A DNA stretch of 64,000 nucleotides, taken from an uncultured Altererythrobacter sp. Lineage in GTDB: Bacteria > Pseudomonadota > Alphaproteobacteria > Sphingomonadales > Sphingomonadaceae. The DNA is taken from assembly GCA_913055875.1 (NCBI GenBank), contig CAJXJY010000015.1, positions 21,903 to 85,902 on the forward strand, written 5' to 3'. The notes below the pieces were generated by a model. That model did no database searches, was not told where the DNA came from, and was given only the letters and a program-made list of their open reading frames with translations. This document shows positions 1 through 8,788 of the stretch, in pieces. Made by a program: the position numbers and the translations under genes. Every line of letters begins with the position of its first letter. The stretch's first letter is position 1.

Positions 1-120
1 CCGTGGCAGGAAATGCAGCGCGCGCTCACCGGGCAGTTTGACACCGGCGCGGTGCTCGAACCGGCGGTCAAGTATCAGCGGATCGCGCAGACAGGCGGCC
101 TGCCGCGCGACAGCCACTAG
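1..120 (+). CDS. IlvD/EDD family sugar-acid dehydratase, C-terminal end only
   Basis: Only the last 39 codons are present; the gene enters from the left edge and stops with TAG at 118-120. The tail has the segment VLEPAVKYQRIAQT followed by GLPRDSH. I recognise this as the usual C-terminus of the IlvD/EDD sugar-acid dehydratases (arabonate, xylonate or galactonate dehydratase type), iron-sulphur enzymes that convert aldonic acids to 2-keto-3-deoxy acids. The next genes encode a sugar symporter, 2-keto-3-deoxygalactonate kinase and the matching aldolase, so galactonate is the likely substrate. That assignment is inferred from context; the catalytic part lies outside the window. Confidence 0.75.
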   Translation, partial: PWQEMQRALTGQFDTGAVLEPAVKYQRIAQTGGLPRDSH

Positions 121-166
121 TCACAATTCGGAAAACCGGGGATAGCCGGAAGCGAAAGGAACGGCG

Positions 167-1786
167 ATGGGATTGGGTACGATCGATATCATGGTGGTGG
201 TCGTCTATGCGATCTTCATCTTCGGGCTCGCGCAGTTCGTGTCGCGCGAGAAGGGCGGCAAGGCGAAGGACAGCTCGGACTATTTCCTCGCTTCGAAGAA
301 CCTGCCCTGGTGGGCGATCGGCGCTTCGCTCATCGCGGCGAATATTTCGGCCGAACAGATCGTCGGCATGTCGGGTTCGGGCTACCGGCTGGGCCTCGCC
401 ATCGCTTCCTACGAATGGATGGCGGCGCTGACGCTGCTGATCGTCGGCAAGTTCTTCCTCCCGATCTTCCTCAAGAACCGCATCTACACGATGCCGCAAT
501 TCCTCGAGCAGCGTTACGGCCCCAATATCCGCACGATCATGGCGGTGTTCTGGATCGCGCTCTACATCTTCGTGAACCTGACCTCGATCCTGTGGCTCGG
601 CTCGATCGCGGTCAACCAGGTCGCCGGCGTGGACCAGACGGTCGCGCTGTTCGCGCTGGGCGGTTTCGCGCTGCTGTACCAGCTCTATGGTGGCCTCAAG
701 GCGGTCGCGCTGACCGATATCGTGCAGGTGACGCTGCTGGTGCTCGGCGGGCTGACCATTTCGGCGCTCACGCTCAACGAGGTCGGCGGCGGGCAGGGCG
801 TCTGGGCCGGGTTCGAGACGCTGCTCGACCGGGCGCCCGACAAGTTCAACATGATCCTCGAACCGGGAGATATCGGCTATCGGGAACTGCCCGGCATCGC
901 GGTGCTGGTGGGCGGCATGTGGATCGCCAATCTCAGCTATTGGGGGTTCAACCAGTACATCATCCAGCGCGCGCTGGCGGCGAAGGATCTGAAGGAGGCG
1001 CAGAAGGGCGTCGTCTTCGCCGCCTTCCTCAAGCTGCTGATGCCGCTGGTGGTGGTCGTGCCGGGCCTCGCCGCGGTGCTCCTGGCCCCCGGGCTCGATC
1101 CGGCCGACCAGGCCTATCCGACCATGATGCGCTACCTGCCGAGCGGGTTGCTCGGCCTGGTGTTCGCGGCGCTGATGGCGGCGGTGGTCGCCTCGACCGC
1201 GTCGAAGATCAATTCGATCGCGACGATCTTCACGCTCGACCTCTACGCCAAGCGGCGCGGCTACGAGAGCGAGGCGGAAGACGAAACGCACCGCGCGACG
1301 CACGAGAAGCACCTTGTCCTGGTCGGCCGGGTAAGCGCGGCCGTCGCCACGCTGCTGGCGCTGTTCGCCGCGCGCCCGCTGCTCGGTAGCCTCGACCAGG
1401 CGTTCCAGTTCATCCAGGAATTCTCCGGCTTCATCACGCCGGGCATCACGGTGATCTTCCTGCTCGGCCTGTTCTGGAAAAGGGCCAGCGAAGCGAGCGC
1501 GATCACCGCCGCCGTGGTCTCGATCCTGGGCAGCGTGGTGTTCTGGTTTCCCGCCGAGTGGGGCGGGATCGCCGCGCTCAACGCGGTGCCGTTCCTCAAT
1601 CGGATGATGTGGGTGTTCGTCATCGCGCTGGTGCTGGCGGTGCTTGTCTCGCTGTGGAAACCGGGGAGCGCGGGAAGCGACCGGATCGACACCACCGAAG
1701 TGAACTACGCGACCGGGGCCTCGTTCAACATTGCCGCATTGGCCGTGATCGGCATCCTGATCGCGCTCTACGCCACCTGGTGGTAG
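167..1786 (+). CDS. Sodium/solute symporter of the SSS family, vSGLT-like sugar transporter
   Basis: A 539-residue inner-membrane protein with about 14 hydrophobic segments. It closely follows the Vibrio sodium/galactose symporter vSGLT in length and sequence, including AANISAEQ (residues 57-64), SYEWM (81-85), YWGFNQYIIQR and a C-terminal SFNIAA segment. The polar residues that contact galactose in vSGLT (Asn64, Gln69, Glu88 as I recall) correspond to Asn59, Gln64 and Glu83 here, so a hexose is a reasonable substrate. The ATG is preceded by a GAAAGGA ribosome site. It sits 46 bp after the dehydratase and 4 bp before dgoK, so it is probably in the same operon and supplies the sugar that is oxidised to the aldonate. 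The exact sugar is inferred. Confidence 0.9.
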   Translation: MGLGTIDIMVVVVYAIFIFGLAQFVSREKGGKAKDSSDYFLASKNLPWWAIGASLIAANISAEQIVGMSGSGYRLGLAIASYEWMAALTLLIVGKFFLPIFLKNRIYTMPQFLEQRYGPNIRTIMAVFWIALYIFVNLTSILWLGSIAVNQVAGVDQTVALFALGGFALLYQLYGGLKAVALTDIVQVTLLVLGGLTISALTLNEVGGGQGVWAGFETLLDRAPDKFNMILEPGDIGYRELPGIAVLVGGMWIANLSYWGFNQYIIQRALAAKDLKEAQKGVVFAAFLKLLMPLVVVVPGLAAVLLAPGLDPADQAYPTMMRYLPSGLLGLVFAALMAAVVASTASKINSIATIFTLDLYAKRRGYESEAEDETHRATHEKHLVLVGRVSAAVATLLALFAARPLLGSLDQAFQFIQEFSGFITPGITVIFLLGLFWKRASEASAITAAVVSILGSVVFWFPAEWGGIAALNAVPFLNRMMWVFVIALVLAVLVSLWKPGSAGSDRIDTTEVNYATGASFNIAALAVIGILIALYATWW

Positions 1787-1790
1787 GCCG

Positions 1791-2663
1791 GTGAAAGGCG
1801 CCTTCCTTGCGGTCGACTGGGGCACGACCAACCGGCGGACCTACCGCATCGGCGCCGACGGGACGGTCGAGAAGACCGCGCGCGACGATCGCGGCGTTCT
1901 GGCCATGCCGCCCGGCGGATACGAAGCAGAGGCCGGCCAGCTGCGCGAGGCGTTCGGCGACCTGCCGATGCTGTGCGCCGGGATGGTCGGCTCGAACCGC
2001 GGCTGGGCCGAAGCGCCCTACGTGCCCTGTCCGGCGGCGCTGGGCGATATCGCGCGCGAGGCGGTGTGGGTCGAGCCGGGCCGCACCGCGATCCTGCCTG
2101 GCGTTTCGCGCCCGGGCGAGCGGTCGGATACGATGCGCGGAGAGGAGGTCCAGCTGCTCGGCGCGGCGGCGTCGGGAGCGGTTCCCGACGGCGCGCTGCT
2201 GTGCCAGCCGGGCACGCACTGCAAATGGGCCCGGGTCGAGGACGGCAGGCTGGCGGGTTTCGTCACTGCGATGACCGGCGAGATGTTCGCCCTGCTGAAG
2301 GAGCACAGCCTGCTGTCGGCGCAGCTTAACGGCGCGGTAGAGGCGGGACGGGCGTTTCGCGAAGGAGTTGCCGATTCGGGCGGCGACCTGCTCGCCCGGC
2401 TGTTCGGCGTGCGCGCAGCCGGGCTGTTGGGTCAGCGGGCCGATGCCGACGCCGCCAGCTACACGAGCGGCCTGATGATCGGCAGCGACGTCCGCGCGCG
2501 GCTGACCGAAAGCGGCGGGGCGGAAGTGTTCGTGCTCGCCGATGCCGAACTCGGCGCGCTTTACCGCACTGCGATTGCGGCGCTGGGCGGAAAGGCCTCG
2601 CTGGTCGACAGCCAAGCCGCTTTCGCCGCCGGGGCAACGGCGATATGGAACGAGCTTGCATGA
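1791..2663 (+). CDS. dgoK: 2-dehydro-3-deoxygalactonokinase
   Basis: A 290-residue sugar-acid kinase that would phosphorylate 2-keto-3-deoxygalactonate with ATP in the DeLey-Doudoroff galactonate pathway. The N-terminus has the phosphate-binding motif VDWGTTNRRTY. Further on are RGEEVQLLGA, LLCQPGTHCKW and TGEMFALL, all characteristic of DgoK. It starts with GTG at 1791, only 4 bp after the symporter stop. Its TGA overlaps the ATG of the aldolase gene in an ATGA arrangement, so the two are probably translationally coupled. Length is normal for the family (about 290 residues). Confidence 0.93.
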   Translation: MKGAFLAVDWGTTNRRTYRIGADGTVEKTARDDRGVLAMPPGGYEAEAGQLREAFGDLPMLCAGMVGSNRGWAEAPYVPCPAALGDIAREAVWVEPGRTAILPGVSRPGERSDTMRGEEVQLLGAAASGAVPDGALLCQPGTHCKWARVEDGRLAGFVTAMTGEMFALLKEHSLLSAQLNGAVEAGRAFREGVADSGGDLLARLFGVRAAGLLGQRADADAASYTSGLMIGSDVRARLTESGGAEVFVLADAELGALYRTAIAALGGKASLVDSQAAFAAGATAIWNELA

Positions 2664-3295
2664 CCGTGCCCGCAAACCTTGCCTCCGCCCTGAAACGGTG
2701 TCCGCTGGTCGCGATCCTGCGCGGCGTGACGCCCGGGCAGGCCGAGCCGATCGGCGAGGCGCTCCTCGAAGCGGGTTTCGCGATCATCGAAGTGCCGCTG
2801 AACTCGCCCGAGCCGCTCGCCTCGATCGAACGGCTGACGCGGCGTTTCGGCGAGGATGCGCTGATCGGTGCCGGAACCGTGCTCGCCCCGCACCAGGTGT
2901 GCGACGTCCGCGAGGCAGGAGGGCGGCTGATCGTCTCGCCCAATACCGACCGTCAGGTGATAGAGGCGACCGTCGCGGCGGACATGGTCTCGGTGCCCGG
3001 CTACTTCACCCCCAGCGAAGCGTTCGCAGCGATCTCTGCGGGCGCGCACGCGCTCAAGTTCTTTCCCGCCGAAGCCGCGAGCCCGAAAGTGCTCAAGGCG
3101 CATCGCGCGGTCTTGCCGGAGGATGTGCCGAAGCTCGCGGTCGGCGGGATCACCCCGGAGACAATCGCCGAATGGTCGACTGCGGGGGCGAGCGGGTTTG
3201 GGCTTGGCTCCGCACTTTACGCTCCGGGGTTCGCTCCTGCCGAGGTCGGCCGGCGCGCCGAGGCCTTTGTCGCCGCGTGGTGGGCAACGCGCTGA
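2660..3295 (+). CDS. dgoA: 2-dehydro-3-deoxy-6-phosphogalactonate aldolase
   Basis: A 211-residue class I aldolase of the KDPG/KDPGal (Eda-like) family. It splits 2-keto-3-deoxy-6-phosphogalactonate into pyruvate and glyceraldehyde-3-phosphate. Visible signatures are LVAILRGVTP near the N-terminus, the glutamate in IIEVPLNSP (residues 42-50), GAGTVL, and the Schiff-base lysine in ALKFFPAE (Lys133). An in-frame ATG lies 15 bp upstream at 2645. The ATG at 2660 is preferred because it overlaps the dgoK stop and gives the usual N-terminus. It is the last gene of the operon. The 259 bp that follow, before the 338-bp repeat, hold nothing I recognise. Confidence 0.92.
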   Translation: MTVPANLASALKRCPLVAILRGVTPGQAEPIGEALLEAGFAIIEVPLNSPEPLASIERLTRRFGEDALIGAGTVLAPHQVCDVREAGGRLIVSPNTDRQVIEATVAADMVSVPGYFTPSEAFAAISAGAHALKFFPAEAASPKVLKAHRAVLPEDVPKLAVGGITPETIAEWSTAGASGFGLGSALYAPGFAPAEVGRRAEAFVAAWWATR

Positions 3296-3554
3296 GGCGA
3301 ACATATCCGGCAGCCATGTCGACAGCGCCGGGACGTAGATAACCGGCAGCAGGCGGCGGTCGCCAACGTCCGCTCGCCGAACCGATCGTTCCTACATGAT
3401 GGAAATGGCTACAATGGGAGACATGAAGCAAAGATGCCCGCTCAAGCTAATGCTGCGAAATGCTTCGTACTTCTTGTCGGCTATGGTAAGCGAGCTACCC
3501 GTGGAGTAATACCGGGAGCTCGACGAAAGTAGCTGGAGATAGGCTGGCACCAGA

Positions 3555-3892
3555 CTGCCCGCTCCGCCACTTTCCTGTCTGCGCTACCGCCTTCGGCTGC
3601 TTGAGCGCATGGCTCCGAGTTCGTGCTTCCTCCCGGACTCTCCGCCACTCAGTCCGGTCTCTCAATTACCCCGCTTTCGAGAGGGCCGTTCAAGCCTAAG
3701 TGGTTGAAATATATGACTCCCAGTTTCCAGCAGACCAAAACGGTTCCAAGTAGATCAAACCAGCCGTCGATTGCGCGGAGTAAGCAATCAGGCAGGTGTT
3801 CGGACGTGGATCCAATATGGCGGCATGCATGGGAGGGCACCCTTCGTAGGGCCGTGCATTGAGGAGCAGATCCAGCGACGAATCGGGGGCCG
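3555..3892. repeat. 338-bp noncoding repeat, copy A
   Basis: This segment matches 10761-11098 in the same orientation with no gaps; by hand count 23 of 338 positions differ (about 93 % identity). It has no convincing gene: short frames exist on both strands in both copies but without gene-like composition or a ribosome site. It contains a short dyad around TGCATGG/CCGTGCA near its end. Copy A lies just beyond the 3' end of the first adhesin gene and copy B just beyond the divergent regulator, so the pair brackets that block. Confidence 0.85.
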
Positions 3893-3894
3893 GT

Positions 3895-3942
3895 AGCGGA
3901 CGGTCCGCTCGTTCAGTGCTAGACAGCCAAAGCGGACGGTCC
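3895..3942 (-). terminator. Possible adhesin terminator: duplicated AGCGGACGGTCC with dyad
   Basis: The 12-mer AGCGGACGGTCC occurs at 3895-3906 and again at 3931-3942. The first copy extends to a near-perfect palindrome AGCGGAC-G-GTCCGCT (3895-3909). In the transcript of the minus-strand adhesin, GTCCGCT of the second copy can pair with AGCGGAC of the first across a loop of about 25 nt. There is no clear U-run, so this is a weak terminator call; an operator or insertion footprint is equally possible. Confidence 0.3.
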
Positions 3943-3950
3943 ATGCGTGA

Positions 3951-6900
3951 TCAGAATTCCCCGACCACCCCGATCGTGCCGCCGGTGTTGCTTTCGCCAG
4001 CATGGCTGACGCTCGCCATTACGGCGATCGGCAGGTCCGCGTCGATCCGGTGGGTCAGCCCGAAGCTGAACGCGAATTCGCCGCGGAACACCGAGCCCTT
4101 GCCCATGTAGCTGGTCTTGCCCGGCTCGCTCGGGAACGGTGCATCGGCCTGCGCCATGGCCGCGGCAACGCCCGCGCGATAGCGGTTGTCGAGTTCACCC
4201 AGCTGGAACTCGACCGCGTCGACCCGACCTTCGAGCAGTCCGACCCGGCCCGAGAGCGCGGCGAACTGCGCGTCGGTAATCGCCGCAAGCGGCGGCGTAG
4301 AGCCGGATGCGAGAGTCAGCGTATCGACCCCGTTGGCGCCGCGCCCGGCCCCGGCATCGAAGCTGCGCTCGGCAGGCGGTTCGGCGACCGCCTGGTCCTC
4401 GTCAAGCATCGCCACCCGCACAGGCTGTTTGTCGAGTGCCTGGACGCCGACCGTCGCGCTTCCCACACCCGGATCGCCGGTAGCGAGTGTGCGCCGGGCG
4501 GATTGGACGAGACCTTGCTGCCCGCCCACCGCGCTGGTTTGTTCGTTCGGCGCGTGGGCGAACGTGGCATCGGAACTGGTTGCAGAAATGTTCGGGCCAC
4601 TCACCGGTGCAACCGCCAGCGACATGCTCGAGGAGGACGGCGCGACACTCGAACTCGAACTGCTCGGCGCGGCGCTGGTGAAACCCAAATTCCCGTTGGC
4701 ATCCACGGTGACGTAATAGGTCGCGCCCGCCTGCAGGCTGTTCGAGTTGGCGGTCGGCAGGCCCGGCATGGTGTAGGTGTAGTTCGCCGTGCCGAACATC
4801 ATCTGGTTCGCGCGCGTCGTCGCCGCTTCGAACCCGAACGCATAGGAATAGGCGAAGGCCGAACTGGCGCTGTTGCCAATCGCGGCCGCTTGCAGCGCGC
4901 TCGAACTGGCGCGGTTGCCGATCGCCAGGCCGCGCTCGCCGGTGACGGTGGCGCGGCCGCCGAGCGCATAACCAAGCGTCGCGCCCGCGCCGACCGAGGC
5001 CTCGAAACCGAGCGCGGTTGAGCCATTGGCCTGCGCGCTGGTATTGGTGCCGACAGCGCCGGCGTTGCGTCCGCTGGAGCTGGCGCCATTGCCGATCGCG
5101 AGCGAGCCGATGCCGGTCGCTGCCGCGTCTGCGCCCAATGCGATCGCCCCAGCCGCGTCCGCGACACTGTTCGCGCCCAGGGCCATGGTGTCGTCGGCTT
5201 CGGCGGCAGCGTCGTCGCCCAGCGCAATAGCGTTGCTGCCATCGGCCAGCGCTGCGTCGCCGATCGCGATCGCGTCGCTGTCGGCGGCTTCGGAGAGGTT
5301 GCCGATGGCGATCGCCTCGCTGCCCGAAGCCAGCGCCTCGTTGCCGATCGCGACCGAGGCATAGCCGCCGGCGGTGGCGACCGAACCAAGTGCGGTGGCA
5401 TGCTCGTCGACCGCATAGGCAGCCTGGCCCAGCGCGGTCGACCCGACATCGGTCGCCAGCGCATCGGTACCGATGGCGACGGAATCGAGACCTTCCGCCA
5501 CGGCACCGTCGCCATTGGGATCGTTGCCGTCGGTGCCGATGGCGATCGAACCGGCACCGTCCGAGACCGAGCCGAAACCTACGGCCACCGCGCCGACGTT
5601 CGACGCATCGGCGAACGCGCCGACTGCCACCGAACTTGAACTGGAGGCGGCACTCTGCGCCCCCAGCGACAGCGAGCCGGCGCCGCCGGCAGCGGCATTC
5701 TCGCCGATGGCGACACCGTCGTCGCCGGTGGCGGAGGCGGCGGGGCCGCTGCTGTTGACGGCAATGTACGGACTGCCCGAGGAGCTGACCGCCGCGATCG
5801 CGCTGTTGAGCTGGCCGAGCGTGGCCGCATCGCTATCCTCGGTGCCGTCGGCGACGTTGACGAGGCGGCGGGTGAGAGCGGCGGTGTCGTCGCTCGCATC
5901 GCCCGGCGTGCCGTTGTCGTCGTAGGCGCGCCCGACCGAGACGGTGAGCGATTCGTCGGCAACCGAACCTGCGCCCAGAGCAACGGCGTTAGCAGCCGAG
6001 ACTTCGGCGCTGCTGCCGATGGCGATGCCGAAGTTGGCGCTGACCGTAGCCCCTACGCCGCTGTAATTACCGTCCAGGTCGCGATCGCCGCCGATCGCGA
6101 TGGCACTTCTCACACCGTCCTGCACCGCGGCGGCATAGCCCACCGCGATGCTGTCTTCGGCATCGTCCCCGACCCTGGCGATAGCACCCAAGGCAGTACT
6201 GCCGAAGGAGTTGTCCCCCACCCTCGACACGAAGCCCAAGGCTGCGGAGAAGTCGGAGACCGCGGTCGACGACCCGCCGAACGCGATCGCATAGGCACCC
6301 AGCGAGTTCGCGCTATGGCCTATCGCGAGGGAATAGAATTCGCTGGCGACCGACTGTCTGCCGATGGCAATCGCACTGAAATTTTCGGCGGACGCATTCG
6401 CGCCAACGGCTATGGCATCGGTTCCGCTGGCGCTGGCGGCGGCGCCGGTGCTGTTAATGGCGACATACCGATTTGCTGCGGCCAGTTGGCCCACCGTCGC
6501 CGCATCGCTGTCGGCGGTGCCGTCGGCGACATTGACCAGGCGGCGGGTGATGGCGTCGGTGTCGTCGCTGGTGTCGCCCGGCGTGCCGTTGTCGTCGTTT
6601 GCGCGGCCGAAGGAGACGGTAAGCGATTCGTCGGCAACCGAATTGGAACCGAGCGCAACCGCATCGGTGACGCCGTCCTCGATCCTGGCGGCATAGCCGA
6701 GCGCGGTCGAATTGAAGGCCGAGTTTCCAGTCACTGCGTCGGCCCCGATGGCAATTGAACCGGTGGCCCGCGTATTCGCGCCATTGCCATCACCATCATC
6801 GTCGGCCCCGATGGCAATTGCGGCTTGCCCCGCCGCGTCGGCTGCGAACCCCAAGGCAATCGATTTAGTGCTCGCGGCTACACTGTTACCACCGATGGAT

Positions 6901-8486
6901 ATGGCCATCGCAGCGTTCGAACTGGCCTCCAAACCCAAGGCAACACTGAGGTCCCTTGCACTCGCATTATCGCCGATCGCGACCCCGCCTACACCGTCGT
7001 TGACATCCGCCAGACGCCCTATAGCGATCGACCCTTCGGTCCGCGCCCTGGCGCGGCTGCCCACAGCAACGGCAAAATCGTCCTGCGCTTCGGCATCGGG
7101 GCCGAGCGCGGTGGCATAGTCCCCCGGCGCAATCGCTCCATCCCCACCGATATCGTCGCCGTCGGCGCCGATGGCCACACTGGAAACACCGCTCGCCGCA
7201 CTGTCCTTGCCGATGGCGATAGCCAGTTGTGCCAGAGCATTGGAACTCGTTCCCAAGGCGACCGAATCGACGCTGTCGGCGATCGCGTAGCGTCCCAGCG
7301 CCACGGCATTGCTGTTGCTGGCGGCGGCATCATTGCCGATGGCCACGGCACCCGATCCGGCTTGCGCACCGACGGCATCGGCATCGCCCCCGTCCGAACC
7401 GATCGCGATACCGCTGCCATTGGCTGCGGCACCGCCGCCGATCGCCATCGCATCGCTGCCAGCCGTCGGAAGGGCACCCGAGACATTGAGATCGAGGTAT
7501 TCCACCGCCGCGTTCACCTGCCCTACCGTCGCGGCGTCCGTATCGGCAGTGCCGTCGGCGACATTGACGATGCGGCGCTGAGTGGAGGTCGAGCCGACCG
7601 AGACGGTATTCGTTTGATTGGCGATCGAGGCAGCGCCCAGCGCAACGGAATTCTGGGCATTCGCGACCGCACCGCTGCCGAAGGCGGTGGCGTTGAAAGC
7701 GTTCGCCTCCGCCTCCACGAAGGCGTTCGTTCCCGCGGCGAAAAATCGTAATTCGTCGGTTGCCGCTGCTACTTGGCCGACCGTAGCGGCATCGCTGTCG
7801 TCGACGCCATTGGCGACATTGGTGATACGCCGCGTGATCGCGGCGGTATCGTCGCTGTTGTCCGATGGCGTTCCGTTGTCGTCGTATGCTCGCCCGACCG
7901 AAAATTCGTACTCGCCGGTGGCTTCCGAAAACTGCCCGATGGCGACCGACCTGTCGCCGGTCGCAAAGGTGTCGGCACCGATGGCGATGCTGGCATCGCC
8001 GCTGGCGGTGGCCGAAACGCCGGGCGCGGCGTCGAGCGGATCGCTCGAACCGTCGCTCTGGCCGATGGCGATCGACAGGCGCCCCGAGGCGTCGGCATCG
8101 TGGCCCACCGCGATCGCCTGGCTGCCGCCCGCAACCGCGCCCGCGCCCACCGCCACGCCGGGGCCGGTCAGCGCCTGCGCGCCGCGCCCCACCGCGATGG
8201 CATCGAGCGACTGCGCCAGCGCGTTGTGGCCGAGCGCGACCGAGCCGACCCCGGTCGCCTGCGCATTGCCGCCCACCGCGGTCGCGTCGTTCGCCGCGTC
8301 GGCATCGCGCCCGCAGGCGAGCGCCTCGTCGTCGCCGTTCGATTCGGCATCGGCGGTGCCGTTGACGTTGGTGTTGTCGTTGGTGTCGAGAATACAATCC
8401 TCGGCCTGCGCCTGCTGCGGTGCGGCGACCAGCGCGATGGCCAGCGCGGGCGCGGCGGCGCCGGTGAGCAGCTTGGTGATGTTCAT
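3951..8486 (-). CDS. Giant YadA-like trimeric autotransporter adhesin
   Basis: A 1511-residue outer-membrane adhesin. Residues 1-28 form a signal peptide with cleavage after AQA. A short Asp-rich cap with Cys31 and Cys58 follows. The bulk is head repeats of the form AIAIGxxAxAxG (Hep/Hag type). Four neck segments of the type VADGTxDSDAATVGQ are each preceded by an acidic DDNGTPxDxSDDT loop. A Ser-rich stretch, a short coiled coil (LSGRVGLLEGRVDAVEFQL) and a YadA-type beta-barrel anchor ending GVVGEF complete it. The reading frame stays open to 8840, but that extension is antisense-like and overlaps the tautomerase gene. The ATG at 8486 has AAGGGG upstream and overlaps the tautomerase TGA (ATGA). 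Only one copy of the barrel is encoded per chain, so it should trimerise. The likely role is surface attachment or self-aggregation. Confidence 0.92.
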   Translation of the reverse strand: MNITKLLTGAAAPALAIALVAAPQQAQAEDCILDTNDNTNVNGTADAESNGDDEALACGRDADAANDATAVGGNAQATGVGSVALGHNALAQSLDAIAVGRGAQALTGPGVAVGAGAVAGGSQAIAVGHDADASGRLSIAIGQSDGSSDPLDAAPGVSATASGDASIAIGADTFATGDRSVAIGQFSEATGEYEFSVGRAYDDNGTPSDNSDDTAAITRRITNVANGVDDSDAATVGQVAAATDELRFFAAGTNAFVEAEANAFNATAFGSGAVANAQNSVALGAASIANQTNTVSVGSTSTQRRIVNVADGTADTDAATVGQVNAAVEYLDLNVSGALPTAGSDAMAIGGGAAANGSGIAIGSDGGDADAVGAQAGSGAVAIGNDAAASNSNAVALGRYAIADSVDSVALGTSSNALAQLAIAIGKDSAASGVSSVAIGADGDDIGGDGAIAPGDYATALGPDAEAQDDFAVAVGSRARARTEGSIAIGRLADVNDGVGGVAIGDNASARDLSVALGLEASSNAAMAISIGGNSVAASTKSIALGFAADAAGQAAIAIGADDDGDGNGANTRATGSIAIGADAVTGNSAFNSTALGYAARIEDGVTDAVALGSNSVADESLTVSFGRANDDNGTPGDTSDDTDAITRRLVNVADGTADSDAATVGQLAAANRYVAINSTGAAASASGTDAIAVGANASAENFSAIAIGRQSVASEFYSLAIGHSANSLGAYAIAFGGSSTAVSDFSAALGFVSRVGDNSFGSTALGAIARVGDDAEDSIAVGYAAAVQDGVRSAIAIGGDRDLDGNYSGVGATVSANFGIAIGSSAEVSAANAVALGAGSVADESLTVSVGRAYDDNGTPGDASDDTAALTRRLVNVADGTEDSDAATLGQLNSAIAAVSSSGSPYIAVNSSGPAASATGDDGVAIGENAAAGGAGSLSLGAQSAASSSSSVAVGAFADASNVGAVAVGFGSVSDGAGSIAIGTDGNDPNGDGAVAEGLDSVAIGTDALATDVGSTALGQAAYAVDEHATALGSVATAGGYASVAIGNEALASGSEAIAIGNLSEAADSDAIAIGDAALADGSNAIALGDDAAAEADDTMALGANSVADAAGAIALGADAAATGIGSLAIGNGASSSGRNAGAVGTNTSAQANGSTALGFEASVGAGATLGYALGGRATVTGERGLAIGNRASSSALQAAAIGNSASSAFAYSYAFGFEAATTRANQMMFGTANYTYTMPGLPTANSNSLQAGATYYVTVDANGNLGFTSAAPSSSSSSVAPSSSSMSLAVAPVSGPNISATSSDATFAHAPNEQTSAVGGQQGLVQSARRTLATGDPGVGSATVGVQALDKQPVRVAMLDEDQAVAEPPAERSFDAGAGRGANGVDTLTLASGSTPPLAAITDAQFAALSGRVGLLEGRVDAVEFQLGELDNRYRAGVAAAMAQADAPFPSEPGKTSYMGKGSVFRGEFAFSFGLTHRIDADLPIAVMASVSHAGESNTGGTIGVVGEF
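4699..5100. repeat. 402-bp direct repeat shared with the second adhesin (copy 1)
   Basis: This piece encodes the last head repeats and the NSLQAG-YYVTVDANGNLG segment of adhesin 1. It aligns without gaps to 45328-45729 in adhesin 2, with 41 differences by hand count (about 90 % identity) and an identical block of more than 40 bp. Both lie on the same strand, about 40.6 kb apart, so they form a direct repeat around the whole catabolic island. Confidence 0.88.
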
Positions 8487-8788
8487 GTTCGAGACCCCTT
8501 CGTTTCGGTGACGAGTTCTTCGGCGAGCTCCCGGCCGTTTCCGGACCGCGCCCGGCGGGTGACGTCGTCCGCGCGCTCGGCCGCCATGCGGTGGAAATCG
8601 AACGCGGTCAGCGGACGCCCGCCAATGCCGAGATCGCCCTCCGCCACCTCGTTGATGCGGACCCAGGTGAGGTCGCGCATCGCCTCTCCCTCCACGGCGA
8701 CCATGGCGTCGGTGACGCGACCGATGAGGTCGCGCTTCTGCGCGGTGGTGAACGTGTCGCACACGACATCGATGGTGACGATCGGCAT
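8483..8788 (-). CDS. Small tautomerase-superfamily protein (4-OT-like)
   Basis: A 101-residue protein beginning MPIVTIDVV. The proline right after the initiator Met is the catalytic base of the 4-oxalocrotonate tautomerase superfamily, and the beta-strand that follows fits. Further motifs are FTTAQKRDLIGRVTDAM and WVRINEVAEGDLGIGG, typical of tautomerase-family proteins of about 70-130 residues. An in-frame extension to 8857 is rejected because it would bury Pro2. Its stop overlaps the adhesin start as ATGA, so translation of the adhesin probably depends on this gene. No pathway partner is visible; the substrate is unknown and a link to adhesin biology is only suggested by position. Confidence 0.8.
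   Translation of the reverse strand: MPIVTIDVVCDTFTTAQKRDLIGRVTDAMVAVEGEAMRDLTWVRINEVAEGDLGIGGRPLTAFDFHRMAAERADDVTRRARSGNGRELAEELVTETKGSRT

Noticed and set aside
68..1831. Long minus-strand open frame opposite the sugar symporter
   Set aside because: Composition is Arg/His/Asp/Gln-rich as expected from the antisense of a GC-rich gene; the plus strand encodes a clear vSGLT homologue.
3623..3862. A 79-codon frame conserved in both copies of the 338-bp repeat
   Set aside because: Substitutions between copies show no synonymous bias, frames are open on both strands, and there is no ribosome site.
4699..8400. Periodic repeats that could suggest a CRISPR array or satellite DNA
   Set aside because: The repeats are in frame, degenerate and encode head units of the adhesin; there are no constant repeats with unique spacers and no cas genes.
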